From positions 558,001 to 622,000 of the forward strand of contig JAZARR010000185.1 in assembly GCA_037389465.1 (NCBI GenBank): a DNA stretch of 64,000 nt, read 5' to 3'. The notes under the pieces are model-generated. The model made no database searches. It was not told where the DNA came from and saw only the letters and a program-made list of their open reading frames with translations. How positions within the stretch are numbered: the first letter of the stretch is position 1; each line of letters begins with the position of its first letter. Made by a program: the position numbers and the translations under genes. Source of the stretch: Baylisascaris procyonis. Its lineage: Eukaryota; Nematoda; Chromadorea; Rhabditida; Ascarididae. Below are positions 1 to 12,400 of this stretch, piece after piece.

Positions 1-166
1 AACGTCCTTGTTTTCGATATATTTCCGCTACATTTTGAATATTGCGGTTGCTATTTTAAGAATAAATCATAGTGCATGTAGACAGTATGGCATCCAACAT
101 CCTATCGTTCTCACCAAGGATAGATTAGCCTTGAATTTCAGTGTTTATAAAATGAATCACATTCAG

Positions 167-243
167 GTGATAAGAAAGCAGTGGCAGAAATTGAGAATTT
201 CGTGGTAGACACAACAAATTTTTGGAAGTTCCAGAAAATTTGA
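167..243 (+). CDS. possible short exon with in-frame stop (uncertain)
   Basis: After a plausible acceptor (CATTCAG, ending at 166) a short frame reads GDKKAVAEIENFVVDTTNFW... and stops at TGA 241-243. The acidic, amphipathic composition looks protein-like, but the segment is only about 25 codons and no partner exon is visible. It could be the 3' end of a gene that starts left of the window, or chance. No family is recognised. Confidence 0.15.
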
Positions 244-360
244 AAGGAATTACTTGAAAGACATAATTTTTAGTTCGTAGGATGCTGTTTTTAAGCGAAA
301 AAAGTCAATTAACCGAGTTCATTTTTTACGGTTCGCTGAAGCAGGATCGCCTCTAGTAGT

Positions 361-729
361 TTACTTCTTACCCTTTGATTTAATTACATTAGGTTTTTCA
401 AAATTAGTGTAAGTAAGACCACATTGGTTAACACCATATGTTTTAGGCATACTGCTCACTGTGAAATGGTAGCTTGCTTGGATTTTAATATCCTTGGTAA
501 ACGTGTCTAGTTCAATTGGAGGAGGGGTTCTTTTTTCTGCTCGTCGAATTGAGGTGGTTTTCGACCTGTCATTGTTTAGTGCAGTTTGCTTATTATTAAG
601 TGCTTTTAGTGGTGTAAGAAATGGACTATCATTCATACTGCTTTTTTTGAGTGCACCAACAGGCTTTCCTTTTAAAAGTGCTGTCTCTGCTTTAGTCCCT
701 ATGATGTATCGTGCTTTTCCAGTGGACAC
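361..729 (-). CDS. hypothetical Lys/Ser/Thr-rich protein or exon
   Basis: This is an open frame of about 122 codons on the minus strand ending at TAA 363-361. The product is basic and hydrophilic (repeated ALxK/ALNN-like stretches, a PPPIE segment, Lys-rich C-terminus GKK), with mixed codon usage that looks more like coding sequence than like the AT-rich background. The start is unclear: the first codon is GTG, an in-frame TGA lies a few codons upstream, no AG acceptor lies between them, and the next in-frame ATG is about 30 codons downstream. No domain is recognised. It could be the last exon of a minus-strand gene, a decayed element, or chance. Confidence 0.3.
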   Translation of the reverse strand: MSTGKARYIIGTKAETALLKGKPVGALKKSSMNDSPFLTPLKALNNKQTALNNDRSKTTSIRRAEKRTPPPIELDTFTKDIKIQASYHFTVSSMPKTYGVNQCGLTYTNFEKPNVIKSKGKK

Positions 730-782
730 GTCATCGTATTCATATCGTGTTCATTGTTTCCTATTATGCGATTGATTGTAAG

Positions 783-943
783 TGGGCTCCTATGAACTGA
801 TCTGTGCAAATGTTCTCGCAAAAATGAGCCAAGCGGTGCAAGCTACTATGAAATCAAGACTAAGAAGTTCATTCCTTATAGAAGAAATGAGAGAACTGCT
901 TGAAACAAGAAGGGAGATGAAACGCGATGCAATTTTTGCATAA
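783..943 (+). CDS. possible terminal exon with charged helical C-terminus
   Basis: Following a TTGTAAG acceptor-like site at 776-782, a frame runs 52 codons to TAA 941-943. The product is strongly helical and charged (segments SQAVQATMKSRLRSS and IEEMRELLETRREMK), unlike the hydrophobic junk ORFs nearby. A canonical AATAAA lies at 975-980, about 30 nt after the stop, as expected for a 3' end. No upstream exon with matching phase (phase 1) was identified, so the gene would begin left of the window. The family is not recognised. Confidence 0.3.
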
Positions 944-974
944 AAGTAGGATTTGAGCTCAGCAAATTTATCAA

Positions 975-980
975 AATAAA
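975..980 (+). terminator. AATAAA polyadenylation signal (candidate)
   Basis: A canonical AATAAA hexamer lies about 30 nt downstream of the TAA that ends the candidate terminal exon at 783-943. Such hexamers also occur by chance in AT-rich DNA, so its value depends on that exon being real. Confidence 0.3.
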
Positions 981-997
981 GATACATGAGAACCATG

Positions 998-3900
998 GAA
1001 CATGTTTCTGTTCTTTGCTGATTTTTTTCAGAGGCTTTCGAACGGTCTTTTCATACTAAAAATCGGTTAATATTTCCCACATTTTTGTTAAACGGGTGCT
1101 TGAAGACTTTGATTTCAAAACTGAGAGTTGCTTTCCTGGGTAGCCTTTCCGGCTTTAGCACCCGTTGTTTCCCATGAAACTGAGCAGGAAGAGATATGAC
1201 ACACGAGGACCAGAAATAACTGCTTTATTATTTAATTTCACTGCTACGAATGTTGTTTGTTTTCCATCTCTTTTATGTTGTTCAAGTTTATTTGATCTTG
1301 TTGATTCTTGTTCATTTCAAACTCTACATTTCATATTGTAGTAAAGAAGAAATAAGTATCTATAAAACTTAGTAGAATTTTCAAGTACTTGAGAAATTCG
1401 ATTTGATTTTTAAAAGCAATTGTGTCTCTTTAAGCAGGCAATTTTTTTTCGAAACAAAATACACAGAACTTTGTTTGCCTACATTGTTTATTTGTTTTTT
1501 GTCTGAATATGCGATATTCAGTCACTTCCGTTGACGATCAGATTGTTTACCAACATCTCCAACACAGCTTCATAGCGCGCATCACAAAAAACGTGTCTAT
1601 TCTTACATATATGGCTTTCTCCCACTGCTTTTTCTCCTTTCTATGCATGTACACATGAAAACAGACAAATCCTTGGACGTTAATAAACAGGAAATATAAA
1701 GGTTGCATCATATATTTAAGTCGGTGAGGGAACAGTGCGAAGTATAACCTTTACGAAGAGGTAAGAAGCACCCAGTTTGTCAGATATTAGACATTCGCTC
1801 ATAATTGTTTTTAAGGCAATATGTTTTATCTTATTCTATTGAAGACGTATATGATGACGTAGGGCATTTTATCATGCAGTCACGCTTGGAAATGATATAG
1901 CTCAGTGAAACTTTTTAATTTAGCCAGCTTAAGTTTATTTTAATTGCTCGACAAGCTCGCAGATTTATTGCTAAGGGCCTCTTTTTCGGCACCATCATAT
2001 CTGCTTTTCACACAATAAATTTTCATCACTGTTCATTCAATTTCACATCTTTTATATGTCATTCACGCATATGTTCCATATCTTATTTTATATACGCATG
2101 TAATGGGAATCTTACTTTTTTTTCTTTGGTTCTTTAACGTCGTTAATGAAAAATACGATTTCACTTTTTCTTGCTATGTTGAGATGGTGAAGCAGGAAGT
2201 AAAGTAGAACATCACAGAAACAACTACGCTCTTTAGCAAAATGTTTTAAAAAGACTTCACCTCAGTGGAGTTTTTAGATTTGAAAAAAAAAGCTCGTTTT
2301 GAAGTCATTTTTGATTCGTGAAAAATGGTCGTACAATTTTTCAAAATCAGCATGCGGACGATGCCATGCCAAAACAGTTCTATTGACATTAGACACAACA
2401 ATTTATTAAGCGCTATCTTCATTTCCAATGTTTCTCTTTTGTACGAAATTTCTGGGCTTTGGAGTTCCAAAAAAGCACCGGAATTCCTGTGCAACTCCCA
2501 CGAGCTCTGCGTTTCTATCTATTTTTGTGGTAGTTTTATTCGTTAAGGGCGATGCATCCTCAACTCGGACTTCATTTATCTTCTGAAATATTTTTCAGTT
2601 GTTTTTTAAACTTTCGGTGCCTGTTTCCATATGTTTATTGATGCAATATTTCAGACATTCCGTTCGATGTGCTACATTTGTTGAATATCATTGACTTGAC
2701 GATATTTCTTGATTGAATTTTTCTCACTTCACTTGTTGTATCCTCCAATATTCAAAAAGTTCACATGCCACGTTGTGAGATCAAACAGGTTGTACAAGTA
2801 ATGAAGATGTTTCGAAGAAACAAGTCTTTTCTCAGCATTCGCAAGATGCCAGATGCAAATTTATGGGACCGATTCTCGGTCCGATTCAAGTTTCGAGTTT
2901 CATTTCTGTTCTCTACTTCTCAGAGTCCCTTGGAGCTAAGGTCGTCCAAACTTATCCAGCCTGGATTCTTGGCTCTGAAGGCATCTTTGCGTAAAGCAGT
3001 GCGCTGCGCTTCGTTAAGACAACAACATGTTAGTTCTCTCTATAGACGGTAAATGTTCGTCCCTTTGAATCGAATTGGCAAAAACTGCAAAGACAACGTG
3101 CGGCGATGCATTCCATTTTCGTTATTCCACAAGCACATACGGCGCTAATTTGTATCCACGACGAAGAAAATACGCCCTATTGCATTATTGCCTATCGCTA
3201 GATGTTTTTTCTACATTGTCCATTCGTTGCTACGCATATAATGCAGTGCTTCCCTCCCACATACCCATTAATAGTGTTCTCGAACATTATTGGTGGGAGA
3301 GAGAGGGAGAGTGGCTGTGTGGCTGTGATCCGAAGTTGTGCTGCGCGAGGAACCTTGCATTATTCAACGAATGAATTCTTTTTGGGGTTAACGATGTTCA
3401 GCGAATAGAAAAATCGAGACCAGCAAACCTGTGATGGTCAAATTTCCAAAAAAGCCATGAAAGGACGCCTTTCGAGAACCGAACTCCTCCATCTTCCCTA
3501 TCCTTGTCTTTTTCTTACGAAAGTTTTTTGAGTGATGACCGCAAGTAAGGGAAGAAACATAATATGATGGAACAATTCGTGGAGCGGTCTTTCGGAAAAA
3601 ATTACCAAGTGAGACATGAAATTGCTGAGAAACTGAAAATTAATTCTTCCCTTAGAAAAAACTTTATCTTTTTCAAAGTTTCTTCTTAAATATTCGCGAG
3701 TATTACACTCTTCGAATTGGAAACTTCTTTGTATACGCTCTTGTAAATTCACATTTGCGGGACGTATAATTGAGATGTCTTATATTTACCTCTGTGTGAT
3801 GGGTATTATGTAATGTTGTATTGCATTGCCTTATATTATGTTGTATTATGCTGCGCTTTGTTGTGTTACTTGCATTGTCTCTCTGGTAGTTCCTGATGAA

Positions 3901-5486
3901 CAATCTTATCTTATATCATGTGGTTTGCGTGATTTAACACTCGTGTATGAGCCTCCATTGACATTAATTCGTCAATTCTGAACGATTTATGGACGCTTAA
4001 ATGAGCCTAAGGGCTCATAAACTTTACAACCGGTCGGATTGCAATCCAAATCTATCGAACGAATTACAGCCGCCAGCTGGAATAAAGGCTTTGGCCACCT
4101 AGTGGCTCGATTGAACTACATTTTATTCTTCGTTTCTTTGCAGTTTAGGGCTACGATTCGCATCTTATGTATGACTGCAAAAGTACATATCATGCTAGTT
4201 TTTACCGTTTTCAGAAGGTTACCTGTAATGGGCTACTCATATTCTCTCATTATCATGATTGAGTACACCTTGTCGTATTAATGGTGATGAAGGCAGCTAC
4301 AGAATCGAGAAAGCAAAAAATATGTTTCTCATTAAGCTTATTCCTATCAGCAATAACTTTATCTAAAAGCAGTGAATATAATCTCATCCTTCTCAATCAG
4401 GAATACGATGTTTGTTTAATATTAGGGCTATCTTATGATGCGTTCGGACGCACAAGCTTGTTTTGACAACAGATTACGCATATGGTTTACTTTTCAGATG
4501 GAGTTTTTTTTTTTTTTTTTTTTAAGAATTGTGCTCGCCAGATGCGTATGAGGAGATAGATAAATCGAAAAGACAGATAAATACATGCACATATAAACAT
4601 CTGCTGAGTGTAGATCTCTGTATTGTTTATTCGCATCATAATAACACCATAGAATACATGCATTCTGTTTTGATGCATAATGCGAGAAAATTGTAGCGTA
4701 AAATTGAAGAATAATTTATCGTACTGGATGACACTTTGATGATGAGAATCCTTAAACATAGTAGAGGCAGAAGTGTCAATCTCAGCTGTGACCTTCAAAA
4801 ATTATACAAATCCTTTAATGAATAAGTTCCTTTTTTTCTGATTCGTTTTTTTTGGCGAAATTCGCATATGCATATTATTAGCCATATATCTCAATGTCTT
4901 TTTTAGATGATGAGCAGTGAAAATAAATTTGAGTTCGGAATGTTCTAATGCAACATATGAAGAAATCAAAAAATAAAGCAGTAGTAAATATGAATGAAAT
5001 GACATCATGCGACAAACCAGCTGCCTATTCTTCCGCCTTCTTGACTTCATTTGCTATCACTCTCATCCCAGCCCCTCTAAGATGCTCTCTTTTAAGTAGC
5101 TGACTATGGAGATCACACTTATTGTGTTGCTAAACAGTTTTTGCTTTTCTTTCGACATGAACGTACTATGTTTCATTCTGATAGTCTGTAGACAAAAGCG
5201 GGCCGGAAAATCGTTGAGAGCTTATTGGTATTTATGATGCAATATAAAAATGACTGCATCGTTGAGTAACCATATTGCTTCTTGTTATTTAGAGCATTTG
5301 TCGAAATGGCCAACAAAAGCGCAGCCATAAATTGTTAGGTGTGTCTGCTTGCCAATCAGACATTTGCATGATTGAGACGGAACACGCCAGTAAAGAAATA
5401 TGCAGACGTGTCTCGACTTCTCGAGCACAACTGATCTTCGCTCTTCTTCCTTTTTTTCCGTTCCTTGGGTTTCCGTGCATATCAAG
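998..5486. other. gene-poor stretch, nothing recognised
   Basis: Both strands hold only short ORFs with hydrophobic or low-complexity translations and no recognisable motif. A 20-nt T tract sits at 4504-4523, and a small palindrome (ATGAGCC/GGCTCAT) lies near 4000-4017. Confidence 0.5.
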
Positions 5487-5545
5487 CTTAATTGTGTACA
5501 TTTCTCTCAACATGCTCTTTGTTGAGAGAAATGGACACAATTAAG
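5487..5545. repeat. 25-bp-arm hairpin, 9-nt loop
   Basis: The left arm 5487-5511 (CTTAATTGTGTACATTTCTC...) is the reverse complement of the right arm 5521-5545 except for one mismatch; the loop is 5512-5520. The stem is AT-biased. Its size would suit a small-RNA precursor or a short fold-back element. No matching copy was noticed elsewhere in the window. Confidence 0.85.
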
Positions 5546-5553
5546 GGCGAAAT

Positions 5554-5604
5554 AAAGGGCGAACGCTCGGTGAGTCTGGCGTACCCGCCGAGCGTTCGCC
5601 CTTT
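5554..5604. repeat. GC-rich perfect 17-bp-arm hairpin
   Basis: The left arm 5554-5570 (AAAGGGCGAACGCTCGG) and right arm 5588-5604 (CCGAGCGTTCGCCCTTT) are perfect reverse complements around a 17-nt loop. The arms are far more GC-rich than the surroundings and begin 8 nt after the preceding hairpin. It resembles the terminus or core of a miniature inverted-repeat element; the function is unknown. Confidence 0.85.
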
Positions 5605-8600
5605 CATTCTGGGATGAGAAGGTCGCTCATACTTACATAGAGATTCTTTGGGTCCGAACTTAATCAGATTGTGTTATCGTATTTGTCATCCCCAAGTAAT
5701 AAAAGTCCTATTTATTCGTGAAAATTCAATGAAGGATCGCTCTGAAACAAATGAACTTCCACCTACAATTTTGTGAAACGGTCGGAGTAAGTGATTTGCA
5801 TGAAATGCAGTACACCCATAGAATTCGTCTCCAGCAATATGAATTTATGGAAACTCTAACTTATATTCTCCTCCATCTCATAAAAAGATCGGTGCATGCA
5901 CAATAGCTGATTGGATCTAGATGAAGCTCATGCTGCCCTGAGATTCTTTCTTCTCGCCAAGTGGGAAAACGCTCTCCGAAGTGCCAAAGTTGTTCTTTGT
6001 CGCATTGAAATTGCCAAACACATCGACCGTTTCATAAAAGCTGCGATCCTGTTCTCTAACTGTTCATTAGTTTCTCAATGTGTTCTTCGTATAATCAATG
6101 TCTCCTTAGAAACCTATTCGGCACCTTCGTTAGCAAGAGCTTTTTCGTTTTTATATTAAATGGCAAAGTTATTCAGCGACGGAATAAAAATGACAAAGTT
6201 GAGTCTTCTATTTTTATGCGCTCGCACGAATTTTATTTATGAAAGCGTATGATGCCAACATCATGTCAGTGAATACGTGTGGGTGCGTGCCTGTCTTCCT
6301 AGATGTTTTAAACTGTAGAAGCTCAAGCGAGGAATTTGGTGCATAAAAATGCCATCACCGCGAGACACTCTTTACTAATATTTCATAATGATCCATTGAA
6401 TTCAAAAAGAGTTATAGCAATTTAAATGTGCAATAAAATCTGCACATCTTTTTAGTGATCGGATTTTCACTTTATAATGGTTATGTTGCAAAGAATGAAT
6501 CTTTCGCAGAAAATTTTGTGCAAGTGGTCGGATTCATTAAGACATGAACGAGTCGTGCATACATCTTTTCTTTTCAGCATCCCAAACTGCTCCTTCAATG
6601 ATATGCAGGAGCTCATGTAATGCCGACAGGCTTTCTTCCTGCTAGCAGATTCCCTCCAAGGATTTCCTGCTAGCAGGCTAGCAAGGAAAACTGTGATATT
6701 TCTTTCAACCTCATAATGGAAAACTTTTCAATCAGGGAATCACCATTTGCATGTCACTGATTATATAAAGTCCATTGGTGAAAGTCATCAAAAAATTACT
6801 GCTGCAGCTGCAATTATACATGCTTTAGTGTGCTTTTCTCCTTTTCCTTACTTCCGAATTTGCTTTATATAAGCGCATTATGATGATGCCATGTCTTCGC
6901 GTCTGTCTTCATGTCTGCCTATCTGCCATATGTGGATCTGTCTATCTGTTTGATAGTTTCACTCCAGCCACCACTGAAGTTAGAACTCCAGAATTTCGTA
7001 GATATAATGTACGCCATACGTCATCCTAAATCATCTTTCACCCTGGTCATTCAAGGTTGAAAGAAGTTCCAGACATTTAAATGTGGGAAGAAATTAGCGC
7101 ATGTTTTGCACCAGCCAGTCGCTGCGATACGTATTCAGATTCTTAAGCGCTAGTCGGGTAGAGGAAAATTGAGTCTGCAGTGACTAGCGCGTATGAAAAG
7201 CTGTGCAGGTAGTCGAATTTAGTTGAAATATCAATGCCTCATTTTGTGTATTTTACTGATGGCTGTTTACAATATTGGTCTGTGAAATGAGCGTAATGCA
7301 TGAGAGCATCATAAAACCTCATGTGGCCCGCTTCTTTGCTTGTTTTAGTTTGATGTCAATGCTGTTTATTTTCTTATCATCTTTTCAACTTTAGGTTTGC
7401 ACTGTTTATGTTGATGATGTTTTATGCATATTCGATGAACTGAGGCGCCCTATCTAAGATAGATAAAGTTTGAAGTACCGCATCGGAGGTAACTAAAAGA
7501 GCAAGAAATCCAGCGAAGAAGTTTGCCATATGGGAATGAGCGAGCGAAATAGAAAAGATTTCGAAAGAAAAATTGAACATCATTAAGTGATTCAAGTGAC
7601 TTGGGCGATCTTTAAAACTGCTGTTACGAGTAGAGAATAAATTCATGACTGTTCGATCTAATGAATGATACGATTAGATATATGAAACAGCGTTCACCGG
7701 TTTTTAGGGTAGCATGTCGGCAATATGCGTACGTAAAATTGGTGGAGGGCGTAGTCGACGAATCGATTGCTGAGCGAATTGGATTTGCATTTGGATAAAG
7801 CCGCACTGCTAAACACGTCCACACAAACCATACACCAATTTAGCGATCTTCTTGCTATTTGCGCTATCCTTAATAGTCTTTTGAGGAAAAATTCTGGCAC
7901 AGTACTGAGTACAAAGAATATTTTAAATTGCTGCATTTCCACAAATCAAATTTAATTAATATTTGTTACATAAAGTTTAGGACATTTTCACTCGTATTGC
8001 TGAACTGACTTCGCGATACGATTAAGCATTTCCCGTGAGAATTGTTTATCTTATTCTTCGGCTTCCATTAAGTATCTACGGTTAGTAGAAATCCTCAAAA
8101 ATTTCGCGTCTATATTTGAAAGGTGCAAATTTTTTCTCGTCACTTTCTATATCAGGCAAGGAAAAACGGAAGAAAAGAAGCTTGCTCTTTCCTTTGAAGA
8201 TCGCAATGAATACATTACATCTTCGAAGATGTTTTTATTCCTATCACTTCAATTCTTGAATCACTTTCTGTCATTTCGTTACTTCTCACTAGCATTTCAC
8301 ATTCTCTCCACTATATTTTTCTGCGCACAGGTTTATTTTTTCTGTTACTTTGGTAGCTATCTAGCAACTTTGCACATAATCCTTCCTGTTTCTTTTCCTT
8401 TCACATGAGTTAGCGAGGGAAGAAAAGGATGTGAATAGCATGCAACGGTTTCAAATGTTTGGAATGAATGCGCAACTAAACTACTGCTTTTGTTGATATT
8501 ATGTTTCAAATCTCTGTCTCGAAAGTTCTCTTCGATTTCATTTGTTGTGTTTGCTACATAGACAGGCAGCAAATATGTAACATGCAATAGCTCATCATTG

Positions 8601-9339
8601 CAATTGCATCTCTAAGGTGACATGCTACAATTGCTGCATGCTCCATCGGCAGTTTTAATTCATCTGACGGATCATAGGTGCTGGACGGGCTCATAATTAC
8701 ACTGGCGAACTGAGGTAGTGCTAAGACTGAGAAGCAGTTTATGCTGAAAAATGGAAAGCAGCAATAAGGTGGCACCAATCTTATTCTACGATCTTATTCG
8801 CACATTGCAATTGTGTTGCTTCGAACTTTTGGTTGCTTTCATTGTGTTAAGAAATCAGCGTTGTTTGCCAGAATTGAACAGATTCTCCCTTCCCCCTCCC
8901 TTTGTTTTGCAAGAATAATTGCATTGATTTCGTAGCTTCCTAGTTCTTACACGAATATCTGAGTTTTTAAACTTTTTCACACTACTATTTTCCAGAGAAA
9001 GGTTCACCTGACATTCGTAAATGACATTTGTCTATTCCTGTAAATGACGTGCTTGATTAGTTTTTGTGATTTTTGAATTCTGGTGATGGCGTTGTGCCAC
9101 TTGGGCTAGTGTATATCCTATCCTCTCTCTTACCTTCACATCATTCTCGATCGAGAAGGTTTCTTAAAAGATTTGCACTGGATTTGAGCGTTATTTGCGT
9201 TGCGTGCGCATATATTATATGATTTGCATGAAGTGAAATATGTGAAGGTGTTAATTAAGGCTGCTGTGAGGAATGCCAAAATTGCTTTAAATGCGATAAA
9301 TGCAAGTGGGATTCTTCTGCATATTTATGACTTTTCAAC
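5605..9339. other. intergenic region upstream of the GPCR gene
   Basis: No conserved exon is recognised in this 3.7 kb. A 13-bp direct repeat TTCCTGCTAGCAG occurs at 6636-6648 and 6664-6676. The promoter of the downstream receptor presumably lies in its right part, but no defined element can be named from sequence alone. Confidence 0.4.
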
Positions 9340-9497
9340 ATGGATAACGAATCGGAATCAGAGTTCTACGAAGAGGCACCCGACTATTTTCTAGGTCGTG
9401 ATATTCTTCTAACGCTTAGATACTATGCACGACATGTGATTCCATGTTTCTGCCTCACTGGTATTGTTGGCAATTGCATGGCTCTTATGTTGATCAG
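9340..9497 (+). CDS. GPCR exon 1: N-terminus and helix 1
   Basis: ATG 9340 opens an acidic N-tail (MDNESESEFYEEAPDYF) followed by helix 1 (about residues 31-52) with the GN pair. It ends in phase 2 at ATCAG|GTGCGT. Confidence 0.8.
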
Positions 9498-12400
9498 GTG
9501 CGTTTTTATCTTTGTGGATTAAATGCGATAGTGCTTATCAATCCTCATGGGAAATTTTATTCTTACCTAATTTGTGGTTTTGAATGTTATGCATGATGAT
9601 AAATAGGCAAAGAGAATCCTTGTTTGGCATTTATGCTAAAGTAGCCTTAGGAGTTCTGTTTCTTATTGCTATAGGTGCGTCGAGGAGCGTGCCAGAAATG
9701 AATTAGCGACTGAATGAGGCGTTATAATGCTCGCTAGAGTACAAAATTGGTCAAGAGTCTAAAACCGCCGAAAAGGGCTCGCCTAATTTTGCACTTTCCT
9801 AACCTATAAATGCCCATTAAGAAGGCGCATCAGTTGCCTGAGAAATAACCTTTAAAAAACTCGAATGAAATATAGGATTGGAAGGAGGGGGATTGTTTGA
9901 CGAGTGGGAAAGGAAGATGAGGGAGAGGCAGGGATAGGGTTGAATTATCTTTTTCTGCACACCACCCTGATAAACTATCATGTGAAAGAATTGCTTTATA
10001 GATCAAATTACTGGTTAAAAAGATTGACGTCCAATATTTATTTGTGCACATTATCATTGTGCAGCTGTTTGTTTTTGATCACGGTGCTGATCACGTGGAT
10101 GGATGGAGCCCTGGAAGTGCCGTTGTATAATAGTTCGGAGATCGGTTGTCGGTTGCTCACCTTTTTTGCCCACATGAGTGACTTCAATTGTGTATGGATG
10201 ATTTCTTGGGTTTCATGTGATCGAGCGATTGTGCTATTCCGCCCAGGTTATTTTTAAGTGTCTTTTTTGTTATGATAACGGCAAATTCTCAGTGCTTACT
10301 AAATATTCAGGAAGATAGGAGATAAATGAATAACCAGATTGGAGTCGTACCTTCCTCAGATTACCGCTCCTTTTGTTGCCATGAATTCTTCTTTTTCGCA
10401 AATGATATAAAGAGTACTCAAAGTGTAGAAGGAAAAAGTGAAGAAAAAATTGCGAAATATTTATTTCGCTGTTAACTGTGCCATATGATTGGGAAAGAGA
10501 CTTATTTCGCTCACTTCAGTTCGAAAGTTTCCCACAGTGAGAAAACACCGAAGCCACTTTAGAAAGTTCTTCAGTATAACATGTAAGAGTACAGCTTTAA
10601 TGAAAGTTTTTCTGAATTCGATCATTCAAAGCGAAAACACAATCATTGAAACAGCACAACAACTGAGAAAGTGGACTTTCATTCTAATAAACGAAAGTGC
10701 TTCAAACTGGATAGATTAATTCAAAAAACGGGTTTCGTTGTACAGATAAATTCATCAAAAATAGAGATTCCACTCGTTGTTTCCTCTAACACTTTGCGAA
10801 TAGCTTTACGAGAGGGCACCCTCCTCTTTACGTATTGGGTGAAATTTAAAAAAAGTATATCTCTCTACCTCATGCCATATTATGCATAAAAGATAGGCCA
10901 TTTGGACGTTTTGCTGCAAAACTTAAATTCCTTCAATCTTTACGACTAATTTCATAACTCATTCTCTTATTCGATATATTACCTAAATTTGAAAAGGAAA
11001 CATTTATACCTCGGAAACTGTTCGACATAGAAAGTTGTTTTCCTAGAAAAATTTAGCCTTTGTGTCGGCAATGTAGCTTTAGTATTTCAAAGCGCTGTAA
11101 CTCTTGCGAGCGATTTTGCAGTGATATTTCTTACTTTTGACCTCTTTCTTATCTCTGCTTTAATGCATGAACTTTTCTAATCGGTGACCTGCTAGGAATA
11201 GAGGCTACTTTTCTTACACAGTTTTATTCGGAAGGCATTTTGATGCTTTCATGTCATATGGTACTTGCTAGAAGAAGTACACTTGAAAGGCTATTCGTTC
11301 ACTTCATGAAAAGAAAACTTTGATGTTGCCGAAATCTTGAGGATAGAACGACAAATAATAATTAAGCGATGAGGATGAAGTTTGTGCTCTTCGAAAATGA
11401 ACAGCAATGTGTATTAGTTCATGGAATCGAGGAACATCGCCTTTTTTGATGATTGACAAGAGTAATCTAGTGCAAAAATGATCTCAAAGTAAAATCATTT
11501 GAAGGAATCCGAAGGAAGGTGTGTTCGAAGAAGTTCGCAAGATATATGGTTATGGCGACCCTTGCTTGCAGCTTCGTTCTTTATTCGTGGTGTCTGATAT
11601 CGGCTGGTTTGGAACAAGAGAATAATTCATTGTTTTGTGGCCTATCAAAAAATTTATCTTTCATTGGGTTCGTTTCAGCCTTTAAGTCTTCGCCGTTCTC
11701 ATTAATTTTAATCTGCTGATCTAACAGAAATCCTCACTTTTTTTAATCGAAGAAGCGTTTTCAACGAAAATTGTGAGCATGTGACTTCGTTTTTTTTATA
11801 AGAAGATTTTTGAATGCCAATGTTCAACTGATACGCTTTCGACTTATGGATGCATCGATTCTGATCAGCTCATTAATCTAAGCGATTTTTTTCTGCAACA
11901 TAAGTATGAGCCATAGGAATAAGCCCTAACTGCATCAGCATTTGGAAGCGCTTAAGAGCTGCTTAAATTTTTCGATAATTGCTTTAAACCTTTTCGTGTA
12001 AAATTAAGCAGAAGCGTAGGATATGAGAAAAACCTTCGAAAGCCTCATAGTTCTAAAAAATTTGGACGGGAATCTTTTTAGAATTTTTTTGATGGAAACG
12101 AAGAGCCCTTCGTGATTCTCGGTTATTACGACGCACTGGCAAAAAAAGCTGTTTTCTGCGCGCGAGCTGTGAATTAATTGAAATTTTAAGTGCTGGGTTC
12201 TGATTGACATGTCGATGGGCACAGATGGTTGCTTTTTATGAAGGAAGAATGAAATAGAGTGATGAAAAAGGCGAAAAGGCAGGTAGCTAAACGAAAGGAA
12301 GGGTCTGTGCAGATGGCTATGAAGGATAAAAGGTTTCGAGTTTGAATAGGTCGTTTGGAAGGTTTCTTTGAAGGAGAAATCGATGAAGGAGAATAAATGA

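Noticed and set aside
4504..4523. Poly-T tract as a possible retroposed poly(A) tail (minus strand)
   Set aside because: No adjacent element body or target-site duplication was visible.
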